Translations under genes and position numbers: made by a program
In this document: in pieces, positions 42,701 through 50,900 of the stretch
Position numbering within the stretch: the stretch's first letter is position 1
Layout: the number at the start of each line of letters is the position of its first letter
Notes under the pieces: model-generated
The model's input: only the letters and a program-made list of their open reading frames with translations
Database searches by the model: none
Told to the model about the DNA's origin: nothing
Assembly (NCBI RefSeq): GCF_018613605.1
Contig: NZ_JAGGPU010000005.1
Coordinates: 361,151-425,150, forward strand
DNA: 64,000 nt
Direction: 5' to 3'
Origin: Pedobacter sp. ISL-64
GTDB lineage: Bacteria > Bacteroidota > Bacteroidia > Sphingobacteriales > Sphingobacteriaceae

Positions 42701-43306
42701 GGTGCCATCAATTCTATGGCAATGGAAGCCTTTAAAGAAATGGAAGAACGTTATACTTTTATCCAGAACCAAAAAAAGGATCTTAATGCAGCAAAAACCG
42801 ATCTTTTACAAACGATTAAAGAGATAGACGACACAGCTAAAGATAAATTTATGCAGGCCTTTACCCAGGCCCGTGAGCATTTTATCGTAGTTTTCCGTTC
42901 TTTATTTAACGAAGAAGATAGCTGCGACCTGATTTTATCAGATATCAATAATCCTTTGGAGGCCGATATTGATATTATTGCCCGGCCGAAAGGAAAAAGA
43001 CCTTTATCCATCAATCAGTTATCCGGTGGGGAAAAGACTTTAACGGCTACAGCGCTATTGTTTTCGCTTTACCTGCTAAAACCTGCTCCTTTCTGTATTT
43101 TCGATGAGGTTGATGCACCTTTGGATGACACCAACATTGATAAATTCAACAATATTATCCGTAAATTCTCCGATCAATCGCAGTTTATCATCGTATCGCA
43201 CAACAAACGGACCATTGCCAGCACTGATATCATTTACGGGGTAACCATGGTAGAACAAGGTGTTTCGAGGGTTGTAGCGGTCGATTTAAGGGAGGTAGCG
43301 GCGTAA
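39767..43306 (+). CDS. smc: SMC chromosome-segregation ATPase
   Basis: 1179 residues, full length. N-terminal head: [34 protein letters not shown] (Walker A). Two long coiled coils (about 170-500 and 665-1010) flank a hinge (about 515-660, ESIRFLKK ... GGSVGLFEG). C-terminal head: [19 protein letters not shown] (signature) and [15 protein letters not shown] (Walker B, D-loop). It compacts and individualises sister chromosomes with ScpA/ScpB. The ATG at 39767 directly precedes the conserved [12 protein letters not shown]. Confidence 0.96.
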   Translation: [1179 protein letters not shown]

Positions 43307-43676
43307 AAGCTGAAAGACCAAAGCAAAATCTACCGCTTCCGCTATTGCGAAAAGGCTTTTCAGCCGACGAAGCAATCTTTTATTTACATTTTTTCAATTA
43401 GAAATGAACGATGTGATTACTTTTTTAATTTCAATTTATTTCGATCGTCATGCTGTCCCGAAGCTTAGGGATCAGCATCTTTCCTGCAATAAAGACCCTG
43501 AAATGAATTCAGGGTGACGCCTTATATATTCCAATAATTAATATCTTTAAGAAAAATTAACACGATGGTCGTCCTTTCGAGCGGAGTGCAACGAAGTCGA
43601 GAAATCTATTCCGATAGATCTCTCATTCCGCAATGCTCCAGTCGAGATGACGACCCTAGCTTATTACAAAATAATC
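43307..43676. other. 370-bp gene-free region with two REP-like hairpins
   Basis: Holds hairpins at 43445-43519 (TCGTCATGCTGTCCCG and its partner, then CCCTGAA/TTCAGGG and TGACG) and at 43567-43654. Otherwise AT-rich, without a gene. Confidence 0.65.
43567..43654. repeat. REP-like long hairpin before the M28 gene
   Basis: GGTCGTC (43567-43573) and GACGACC (43648-43654) close a long stem with TTTCGAGCGGAGTGCAACGA against a partner containing ATTCCGCAATGCTCCAGTCG. An upstream in-frame ATG at 43647 falls inside it, which argues for the later peptidase start. Confidence 0.7.
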
Positions 43677-44651
43677 ATGAAAATCCTATATATCCTTCCC
43701 TTAGCCATGATGCTAAGCTGCTGTTCATCAGTAAAAAACCAAAATAATACTGCTTCCGGCAAGTTAGATACCCAATTGTTAAAAGATGTTGAGGTATTAT
43801 CATCAGATGCTTATCAAGGTAGAAAAACCGGAACAAAGGGGGCTGAAATGGCCAGGGCATACATTATAGAAAGATTTCAAAAATTAGGGCTAAAATCTTA
43901 TCCTCAGCATGTAAACTATGCCCAGGAGTTCACTTTTAACGGAAGAGGCAATACAAAAATAAATGGCACGAACATCATCGGCTACATTCCGGGCAAAGGA
44001 ACCAATGTTATTGTGGTATCTGCCCATTACGACCATTTAGGTGTAGTAAAAGACGAAGTTTTTAACGGTGCTGATGATAATGCATCGGGAACTGCAGGAT
44101 TATTAAAAATTGCAGCCTATTTTGCCAAAAACAAACCCAATAACACGATCATTTTCGCCTCTTTCGATGCGGAAGAAATTGGCTTACAGGGTGCAAAGGC
44201 ATTTGTAGGCAATCCACCAGTGCCTATTAATACTATAGCCATTGATTTAAATATGGATATGATCAGCCATAGTGATAAAGGTGAACTCTATGTCTGCGGG
44301 ACTTTCAAATATCCTGATTTAAAGAAGTATGTAGATACGACTAAAACCAATATTAAATTACTTTTCGGCCACGACGATCCAAAACAGGGCCACGATGATT
44401 GGACAAACCAAAGCGACCAAGGCGCATTTAATGCTAAAAATATTCCATTTTTATATTTCGGTGTAGAAGACCACAAAGATTATCATAAACCTACCGACGA
44501 ATATTCTACCATCACCAAACCATTTTTCAGTAATGCTGCAAGTACTGTACTGGATGTTGTAAAAAACATCGACAAACAAACAGGTTTACAACAACTGTTA
44601 AAAGATAAAATGATCATGATGGACAATCCAAGAAAATCGGAAAGGTTTTAA
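43677..44651 (+). CDS. M28 family zinc peptidase, lipoprotein
   Basis: 324 residues from ATG 43677. The N-terminus is a lipoprotein signal with lipobox MLSC (MKILYILPLAMMLSCCSS), which the ATG at 43647 would disturb. Zn ligands: SAHYDHLG (His), NGADDNASGT (bridging Asp), DAEEIGL (catalytic and ligand Glu), NMDMISH (Asp), and a late DHKDYHKPTDE (His). Periplasmic or surface aminopeptidase. A strong terminator follows. Confidence 0.88.
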   Translation: MKILYILPLAMMLSCCSSVKNQNNTASGKLDTQLLKDVEVLSSDAYQGRKTGTKGAEMARAYIIERFQKLGLKSYPQHVNYAQEFTFNGRGNTKINGTNIIGYIPGKGTNVIVVSAHYDHLGVVKDEVFNGADDNASGTAGLLKIAAYFAKNKPNNTIIFASFDAEEIGLQGAKAFVGNPPVPINTIAIDLNMDMISHSDKGELYVCGTFKYPDLKKYVDTTKTNIKLLFGHDDPKQGHDDWTNQSDQGAFNAKNIPFLYFGVEDHKDYHKPTDEYSTITKPFFSNAASTVLDVVKNIDKQTGLQQLLKDKMIMMDNPRKSERF

Positions 44652-44672
44652 TAAACTGATTGATACAAATCT

Positions 44673-44700
44673 AAACCTGCCCTATCCGGCAGGTTTTTTT
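44673..44700 (+). terminator. Rho-independent terminator after the M28 gene
   Basis: AACCTGCC (44673-44680), loop CTATCC, GGCAGGTT (44687-44694) and then a T-run to 44700. Confidence 0.85.
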
Positions 44701-44760
44701 ATGCTTTATAAATCTTAAAACAAAAATTATTTAGCTGTATATCAAATAATTACAAATAAA

Positions 44761-44827
44761 ACTATAAAAATAGTTTGAAAACTATTTTTATAGTAGTAAC
44801 TTCAATTAATCAAACTACAAAAATAGT
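44761..44827 (+). promoter_or_regulatory. Three BlaI/MecI-type operators
   Basis: ACTATAAAAATAGT (44761-44774), ACTATTTTTATAGT (44781-44794) and ACTACAAAAATAGT (44814-44827) are dyads of the ACTA-N6-TAGT type bound by BlaI/MecI repressors. The second is a perfect palindrome apart from its centre. The last one ends 7 bp before the blaI-like start codon. Confidence 0.75.
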
Positions 44828-44833
44828 TTAAAT

Positions 44834-45205
44834 ATGATAAAAGAACTCACAAAAGCAGAAGAACAGATTATGCTCATCCTTTGGGAGATGGGTGAAGCCT
44901 TAGTAAAAGACGTTATCGAAAAAATGAACGAACCCAAACCTGCTTACAACACGGTTTCGACCGTAATTAGGGTTTTAGAAACTAAAGGCTTTGTTGATCA
45001 TAAAGCTATCGGCAATACGCATATCTACTTCCCCATTATAAAAGAAACTGATTATAAACGCTTTGCATTAGATAAGGTAATGAGCAACTATTTCGAAAAC
45101 TCTTACGAGAGTCTGGTTTCGTTTCTGGTGAAAGAAAAAAGTATGAGTACTGAAGAACTCAATGAAATTATCCAATTGGCAGAGAAACTTAAAAAAGATA
45201 AGTGA
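44834..45205 (+). CDS. BlaI/MecI-family repressor
   Basis: 123 residues. Winged-helix domain (about 1-75): LTKAEEQIMLILWEMGEALVKDVIEKM, then AYNTVSTVIRVLETKGFVDHK; C-terminal dimerisation helices with EKSMSTEELNEIIQLAEKLKK. It should bind the three dyads upstream and be released when the neighbouring M56 protein cleaves it or signals. Stop overlaps the next start (TGATG). Confidence 0.92.
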   Translation: MIKELTKAEEQIMLILWEMGEALVKDVIEKMNEPKPAYNTVSTVIRVLETKGFVDHKAIGNTHIYFPIIKETDYKRFALDKVMSNYFENSYESLVSFLVKEKSMSTEELNEIIQLAEKLKKDK

Positions 45206-46641
45206 TGAGCTGGTTATATTATTTACTCGAAGCAAATCTATACCTTACCCTATTTTATGGATTTTATAGATTATTCCTCCACAGGGAAACCTTCTACAAA
45301 CTAAACAGATATTACCTGATTTTCAGCTCAATGCTGGCTTTCATAATTCCATTTTTTCAGCTGGAATATTTGAAGAAGGAGGTAGTAATGGACTATACCG
45401 GATTTATTCAAGCTCAAGAACAGGCACCATTGTTCAATATAGAAAGTATCTGTTTACTACTGTATTCCGTAGTCTCATTATTTTTTATCTTAAAAATAGT
45501 TTGGGGATTGCGCTATATCAAAAGATTGATAAAAAATGCAACTAAAAGTAAAGAAAACGGTATTACATTAATTGAGGTTGAGGACTCAAAAATGGCTTTT
45601 TCATTCTTTAATTTATTGTTTATTGACCCTGCTATGAGTCAAAGAAACACCATCGTAAAGCATGAAATGGTCCACATTAACCAGATGCACAGCCTTGATA
45701 TTCTTTTATTTGAGTTGATAAAAATTTCAAGCTGGTTCAATCCGATTACTTACTTCATTAAAGATGATATCAAACTCATCCATGAATATTTAGCCGACGA
45801 GGAAACGACACAAAAAGATATCGCTAAATATGAGTATGCACTATTTTTAATCCAAAATTCATATGGAAATCAAGAAGTTATCCTTACCAATCAATTTTTT
45901 AATTCATCAATACTAAAAAATAGAATAAGTATGTTAAACCAAAAAAAATCGGCAAAATGGGCCAGGCTCAAATTGTTATTTATCATTCCACTAGTTGGAT
46001 TTATGCTGTGCTTATCTACAACAGCATTTACAAAAGACTATAATACTATCCAATTAGGGCAAAAAAAGGAAAGTTTAACCATTGTTCTTCAGGACACTAC
46101 TAAGAAAAAATCCGATAAAAAGAGATTACCACCTCCACCTCCAAAGGAACCATATACAGCCAAAGCCAAAAAAGTTACGGAAATAACGATAAATGAACCC
46201 ATTATTAAAAAAGACGACAAAAGAATACCACCTCCTCCACCGGTAGAACCTGGCTCCTTAAAAGCGAAAAAGCTTAGCGTACCAAAAGTGGACCAAGTTC
46301 GTTTTGCTCCTCCGAGAGTTAAAAAAGATGGTAAAAAGTTGTCACCACCTGTTGTGAGACAAGATAAAAAGACATTGCCACCACCACCGCCGCCGATTGA
46401 GCAAAAACCAGAAAAAAAAGGGAATGACAATGAGCCAAATACGATTAATCTTGTTCAAGCTACAGGCAATAAGGCAATTAAACGGGATCACACATTATCC
46501 TCAGATCAAAAAGATATTAAAGAGGTAGTTGTAAAGGGTTATCCTACTCCATCTAAAAAAGAAAGCACCGGAATAAAAACAGTTATTGTATCGCCTGTTA
46601 AAGAAGTCACAGTTACAGGCTATCCTTCTAAAAAGCAATAA
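45205..46641 (+). CDS. M56 family (BlaR1/MecR1-like) membrane metallopeptidase with Pro-rich tail
   Basis: 478 residues from ATG 45205 (a GTG one codon earlier is also possible). Membrane helices at about 4-20, 37-54, 83-104 and 264-285 surround the cytoplasmic zinc-protease part with HEMVH (about 153-157) and the third ligand in YLADEET. After the last helix comes a 190-residue periplasmic tail with repeated PPPPP blocks (KRLPPPPPKEP, KRIPPPPPVEP, KTLPPPPPPIEQ) and two VxxxGYP words at the end. It has no penicillin-binding sensor domain, so the stimulus differs from beta-lactam sensing. Confidence 0.88.
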   Translation: MSWLYYLLEANLYLTLFYGFYRLFLHRETFYKLNRYYLIFSSMLAFIIPFFQLEYLKKEVVMDYTGFIQAQEQAPLFNIESICLLLYSVVSLFFILKIVWGLRYIKRLIKNATKSKENGITLIEVEDSKMAFSFFNLLFIDPAMSQRNTIVKHEMVHINQMHSLDILLFELIKISSWFNPITYFIKDDIKLIHEYLADEETTQKDIAKYEYALFLIQNSYGNQEVILTNQFFNSSILKNRISMLNQKKSAKWARLKLLFIIPLVGFMLCLSTTAFTKDYNTIQLGQKKESLTIVLQDTTKKKSDKKRLPPPPPKEPYTAKAKKVTEITINEPIIKKDDKRIPPPPPVEPGSLKAKKLSVPKVDQVRFAPPRVKKDGKKLSPPVVRQDKKTLPPPPPPIEQKPEKKGNDNEPNTINLVQATGNKAIKRDHTLSSDQKDIKEVVVKGYPTPSKKESTGIKTVIVSPVKEVTVTGYPSKKQ

Positions 46642-47277
46642 TTATTGTGGTACATAAACCACGTATTTAGTCTCAAAAAAATCTTCCTCAAAATAAGCTG
46701 AAAGCGGGTATAATTCTGCTTTCAGTTTTGATTCTTTGATCTCCTCTGCCAAATCGCCTCCTTTTAAATACAAGATCCCATTCGGAATGGCATTTAACGA
46801 GTCTTTTTTAAATTTGCCCTGTATCCATGGATAAAATTCTCCTAAACGCGTAACCGCTCTCGATACTACAAAGTTAAATTTCTCTTTAATCTGCTCGGCT
46901 CTTAAATGGTCGGCCCTTAAATTCTCCAAACCTAATGTCGAAGCCACTTCTTTTACCACTTTAATCTTTTTTCCGATAGAATCGACCAGATAAAATTCTG
47001 TATCAGGAAACAAGATGGCCAATGGGATGCCCGGAAAACCACCACCTGTACCCACATCTAAAACCGATTCGCCAGCTTTAAAATTGCATACTTTAGCGAT
47101 CCCCAACGAGTGCAATACATGGCGCTCATATAACTCTTCAATATCCTTTCTCGAAATTACATTAATCTGTGCATTCCAAAAGCTATATAAATCGAACAAT
47201 TGTGAGAATTGAGCAATCTGTTTTTCACTTAGGTTAGGAAAATATTTTAAAACGATATCGGGCTTTACATCAAGCAT
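46642..47277 (-). CDS. rsmG: 16S rRNA m7G527 methyltransferase
   Basis: 211 residues, normal length. SAM-binding VLDVGTGGGFPGIPLAILFP, then FYLVDSIGKKIKVVKEV and FNFVVSRAVTRL, the RsmG/GidB signature series. It methylates G527 of 16S rRNA; loss gives low-level streptomycin resistance. It is convergent with the M56 gene, whose stop abuts its own. Confidence 0.95.
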   Translation of the reverse strand: MLDVKPDIVLKYFPNLSEKQIAQFSQLFDLYSFWNAQINVISRKDIEELYERHVLHSLGIAKVCNFKAGESVLDVGTGGGFPGIPLAILFPDTEFYLVDSIGKKIKVVKEVASTLGLENLRADHLRAEQIKEKFNFVVSRAVTRLGEFYPWIQGKFKKDSLNAIPNGILYLKGGDLAEEIKESKLKAELYPLSAYFEEDFFETKYVVYVPQ

Positions 47278-47303
47278 ATTGTAATTGCTAAAGGATTATT
47301 GAA

Positions 47304-48521
47304 TTATTTCCAGTTTACTTTTTTCTTGCCAAACAAGGCTAAAAATCCGTTCAGGGTTAAAAACAGAAACAAAAGTATGTCTAAAATCGGGAACCACCAA
47401 CGCAAATCGCTATAGTTTAAGCGTTTCAGCAATTTTGGATAGATAAAACACCTGATGATGATGCTTAATCCGAGGATTCCTAGGGCAACACATTGCGCCT
47501 CACGGCTAAAAAACATACATGCGGCAAAGAACGCATAAAACAAAAACTGAAAAGCAATCTGAAGACTTAAAATAAACTTATGCTTCGATTTATAGAACTT
47601 TCCGGCTCCAAAATGACGCTTTTTCTGTCTCAGGTAACCTCCCCAGGTATTATTGGGTTCGCTCCAAACATGGCTATCGCGGTGTAAACGGATCTCTGTA
47701 TTATATTTATTGGCATGTGCGTTTACGAATAAATCATCATCTCCAGATGGGATATGCATGTGTGCTGCAAAGCCTTTATTTTTAAAAAAAAGCGATTTTT
47801 TATAGGCCATGTTACGTCCAACCCCCATATACGGCATGCCTTTTAAGGCGAAAGCCAGGTAATTTACAGCAGTAAAAAAGGTTTCGAACCGGATTAATGC
47901 ATTTAGCAGGCTTCTTTTCTTCATATAGGGCGAGTAGCCCAAAACAATTTCGGTATTTTCATCGGCAGGCTGTTGCATATTTTTTAACCAATGCTCAGAA
48001 GCTGGTGTACAATCTGCATCAGTAAAAACCAACCAATCGTACTTAGCGGCCTTTATACCCATGGTTACCGCAAATTTCTTACCTGCTATAAATTTATCGT
48101 TATCTAAAATTTTTACTACTTTCAGGTTACGGTGTTTCTTCTCTAATTGTTCTAAAAACTCCTCTGTACCATCCCAAGAGCGATCGTTAACCACCACAAC
48201 TTCGAACTCTGGATAATCCTGGCTTAACAATGCAGGCAGATACTGCTCTAAATTTACAATTTCGTTTCGGGCACAAACAATTACACTTAACGGTTTTTGT
48301 GCCGATAACGGGATCTCCTCTATGCCTACATTAGCCAATTTCAAATGAACAAAAAGGACATAGTAAAGCTGAACCAAAAGGCAAAAAGCCAATATCGAGA
48401 GCAGAATAATTTCAAGCAGGGTTAATATCACGATGGTAAAATAAATAGGCGCAAATTTCTCATTTTTAATCTGTAAATCACTTTTATGTGGATAAAAAAT
48501 TAAACAAAAATATGCCCTCAA
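47304..48521 (-). CDS. Family 2 glycosyltransferase, membrane-bound
   Basis: 405 residues from the ATG at 48521; the first 30 residues look non-native and a GTG at about 48431 (before ILTLLEIILLS) may be the true start. One N-terminal helix precedes the GT-A domain: PLSVIVCARNE, VVVVNDRSWDGT, LVFTDADCTP (DxD-like), SGDDDLF and RQKKRHFGAG (QxxRW-like). Three or four C-terminal helices follow. This is the processive or ER-type GT2 architecture; product unknown. Confidence 0.82.
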   Translation of the reverse strand: MRAYFCLIFYPHKSDLQIKNEKFAPIYFTIVILTLLEIILLSILAFCLLVQLYYVLFVHLKLANVGIEEIPLSAQKPLSVIVCARNEIVNLEQYLPALLSQDYPEFEVVVVNDRSWDGTEEFLEQLEKKHRNLKVVKILDNDKFIAGKKFAVTMGIKAAKYDWLVFTDADCTPASEHWLKNMQQPADENTEIVLGYSPYMKKRSLLNALIRFETFFTAVNYLAFALKGMPYMGVGRNMAYKKSLFFKNKGFAAHMHIPSGDDDLFVNAHANKYNTEIRLHRDSHVWSEPNNTWGGYLRQKKRHFGAGKFYKSKHKFILSLQIAFQFLFYAFFAACMFFSREAQCVALGILGLSIIIRCFIYPKLLKRLNYSDLRWWFPILDILLFLFLTLNGFLALFGKKKVNWK

Positions 48522-48528
48522 TTTTTGC

Positions 48529-48536
48529 TATTTTTG
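48529..48536 (+). promoter_or_regulatory. Possible -7 box upstream of tgt
   Basis: TATTTTTG matches TAnnTTTG, but the distance to the start (127 bp) is long and no -33 element is clear. Confidence 0.3.
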
Positions 48537-48662
48537 GCAGATTTTCGACGAGAAAAAACACATATGAACCGCCTACCGTCAAAATAACAATTAGTTTTAA
48601 TAAAACGTAATTTGATGGTGGTAAGCTCCGCCTAACAATTGGAGAAAAATAAATAGAAACAG

Positions 48663-49793
48663 ATGAAATTTAGTTTACAGGCTAACGATCCACTATCTAA
48701 AGCCAGAGCCGGAACGGTAACAACTGCTCATGGCGAAATACAAACCCCTATTTTTATGCCAGTGGGCACTGCTGGAACGGTAAAAGCCGTACATCAGCGC
48801 GAACTGAAAGACGATATTGACGCAAAAATCATTTTAGGCAATACTTACCACTTATATTTAAGACCAGGGTTAGATATCCTTGAAAAGGCTGGTGGATTAC
48901 ATCAATTTATTGGTTGGGACCGCCCAATTTTAACAGATAGTGGCGGCTACCAGGTGTATTCTTTAAGTAAAGTTCGTAAAATTAAGGAAGAAGGCGTTAC
49001 TTTCCATTCTCATATTGATGGGTCAAAACACCTTTTCACGCCAGAATATGCAATGGATATTCAGCGTACCATAGGTGCCGATATTATTATGGCCTTTGAT
49101 GAGTGTACACCATACCCTTGCGATTATACTTATGCAGCGCAATCAATTAAAATGACGCACCGTTGGTTAAAACGCTGTTGTACCCGTTTTGACAGTACAG
49201 AACCTAAATATGGTTTCGACCAGACCCTTTTCCCTATTGTTCAGGGTTCGGTATATAAAGATTTGCGTATAAAATCGGCAGAATTTATTGCCAGCATGAA
49301 CCGTGAAGGCAATGCCATCGGTGGTTTATCCGTTGGTGAGCCAGCTGAAGAGATGTATGCCATGACAGAAGTGGTATGTAATATATTACCAGAAGAAAAA
49401 CCACGTTATTTAATGGGCGTTGGTACACCGATCAATATTTTGGAGAATATTGCACTGGGTATCGACATGTTCGATTGTGTAATGCCAACCAGAAATGCCA
49501 GAAACGGCATGCTTTTTACCAGAAATGGTATTATCAACATCAGGAATAAAAAATGGGAGAACGATTTCTCTCCATTGGATGCGGAGAGCGATCTTCATGC
49601 TGATTTAGTAACCAGTAAAGCATATTTAAGACATTTGGTACATAGTAAGGAGATGCTTGGCGCTCAAATTGCTACCTTGCATAATCTGCATTTTTATCTT
49701 TGGCTGGTAAAACAGGCCAGAGAAAAGATAATTGCTGGTGAATTTTACGAGTGGAAAAACAAAATGGTTAAAATATTAGGCAATAAGCTATAA
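48663..49793 (+). CDS. tgt: Queuine tRNA-ribosyltransferase, zinc ligands not visible
   Basis: 376 residues. TIM-barrel hallmarks: PIFMPVGTAGTVKAV, LGNTYHLYLRPG, ILTDSGGYQVYSL (catalytic-site Asp), GGLSVGEP, MGVGTP and DCVMPTRNARNG (nucleophile region). Where enzymes of the family usually carry CxCxxC for structural zinc, this protein reads ESDLHADLVTSKAYLRHL, with Ser, Leu and Asp instead; the late His in ATLHNLHFY is kept. It exchanges guanine for the queuine precursor in tRNA wobble positions. The LptG/F-type gene follows after 1 bp. Confidence 0.93.
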   Translation: MKFSLQANDPLSKARAGTVTTAHGEIQTPIFMPVGTAGTVKAVHQRELKDDIDAKIILGNTYHLYLRPGLDILEKAGGLHQFIGWDRPILTDSGGYQVYSLSKVRKIKEEGVTFHSHIDGSKHLFTPEYAMDIQRTIGADIIMAFDECTPYPCDYTYAAQSIKMTHRWLKRCCTRFDSTEPKYGFDQTLFPIVQGSVYKDLRIKSAEFIASMNREGNAIGGLSVGEPAEEMYAMTEVVCNILPEEKPRYLMGVGTPINILENIALGIDMFDCVMPTRNARNGMLFTRNGIINIRNKKWENDFSPLDAESDLHADLVTSKAYLRHLVHSKEMLGAQIATLHNLHFYLWLVKQAREKIIAGEFYEWKNKMVKILGNKL

Positions 49794-49794
49794 A

Positions 49795-50898
49795 ATGAAT
49801 CTGTTAAAAGGAAGGATAAAAATCATCGATCAGTATATTATCGGGAAATACCTGGGTACATTTATTTATACGCTGGCCATTTTTGTGATCATTATTGTTG
49901 TGTTCGACCTGTCGGAAAAGATGGATGATTTTATGAAAAGTGGCCTGAGTTTTTGGGGAATCCTCTCTAAATATTATGCAGGCTCTATTCCTTTTTATGT
50001 GAATATGCTTTCACCGCTGATCAATTTTATTGCGGTAATTTTCTTTACCGCAAAAATGGCCGATCAGACTGAAATTGTACCAATTTTAAGCGGTGGTGTG
50101 AGTTTTAACCGCTTTTTATTTCCTTATTTGGTGTCGGCTACGATTATTTTCTCGGCCAACCTACTTTCAAACCTATACATCCTTCCTTACACCAATACCT
50201 TAAAAAATAGCTTCGAAAATACGTATGTAAAACGTAATGATCCTTCCACAAAATCAAACATCCATATGAAACTGGATGACAAAACCTATATCTATATTGA
50301 TAATTTCGACAACAAAACGAATTCAGGATACCGGTTTTCTTTGGATAATTTTAGTGGAGATGTACTCACCAAAAAGATCGTTGCCGAAAATATAAAATGG
50401 GATTCGCTTAAACGCAAATGGCAGTTGAACAACTACTCTATCCGTAAGATCGATGGATTGAAAGAAACCATGATTTATGGTAATGGGAAGTTAAAAGATA
50501 CCATTTTGGATATGCGTCCGGATGATTTTTCGGCATATGACAATGTGGTGCAAAATTTAACTACGAAGGAACTTTCAGATAAGATTAGGAAAGAAAAAAT
50601 CCGCGGAACGGGCGTAATGAACGATCTTCAGTTTGAAAAATACAAACGTTACCTACACCCACTCTCAGCTTTTGTATTAACGCTGATTGGCGTGGCGCTA
50701 TCATCACGTAAAGTACGTGGCGGAGTCGGCGTATCGTTAGGTATCGGAATCTTCATTAGCTTCGCTTATATCGTATTTAATCAGTTCACACAGATGTTTT
50801 CTACCAAAGGTGGATTACCTCCTTTTGCGGCTGTTATTATGCCTACATTATTCTTTGGCTTATTAGGTTTTTACCTATTAAGAAAAGCACCAAAATAG
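49795..50898 (+). CDS. LptF/LptG-family (YjgP/YjgQ) lipopolysaccharide export permease
   Basis: 367 residues. Family pattern: KIIDQYIIGKYLGTFIYTLAIFVIIIVVFDLSEKMDDF at the start, two further helices, a periplasmic beta-jellyroll (about 130-260) and three C-terminal helices with the KYKRYLHPLSAFVLTLIGVALSSRKVRGGVG signature. Forms the LptB2FG transporter that extracts LPS from the inner membrane. One base separates it from tgt and two bases from the EamA gene, so the three form an operon. Confidence 0.9.
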   Translation: MNLLKGRIKIIDQYIIGKYLGTFIYTLAIFVIIIVVFDLSEKMDDFMKSGLSFWGILSKYYAGSIPFYVNMLSPLINFIAVIFFTAKMADQTEIVPILSGGVSFNRFLFPYLVSATIIFSANLLSNLYILPYTNTLKNSFENTYVKRNDPSTKSNIHMKLDDKTYIYIDNFDNKTNSGYRFSLDNFSGDVLTKKIVAENIKWDSLKRKWQLNNYSIRKIDGLKETMIYGNGKLKDTILDMRPDDFSAYDNVVQNLTTKELSDKIRKEKIRGTGVMNDLQFEKYKRYLHPLSAFVLTLIGVALSSRKVRGGVGVSLGIGIFISFAYIVFNQFTQMFSTKGGLPPFAAVIMPTLFFGLLGFYLLRKAPK

Positions 50899-50900
50899 CG

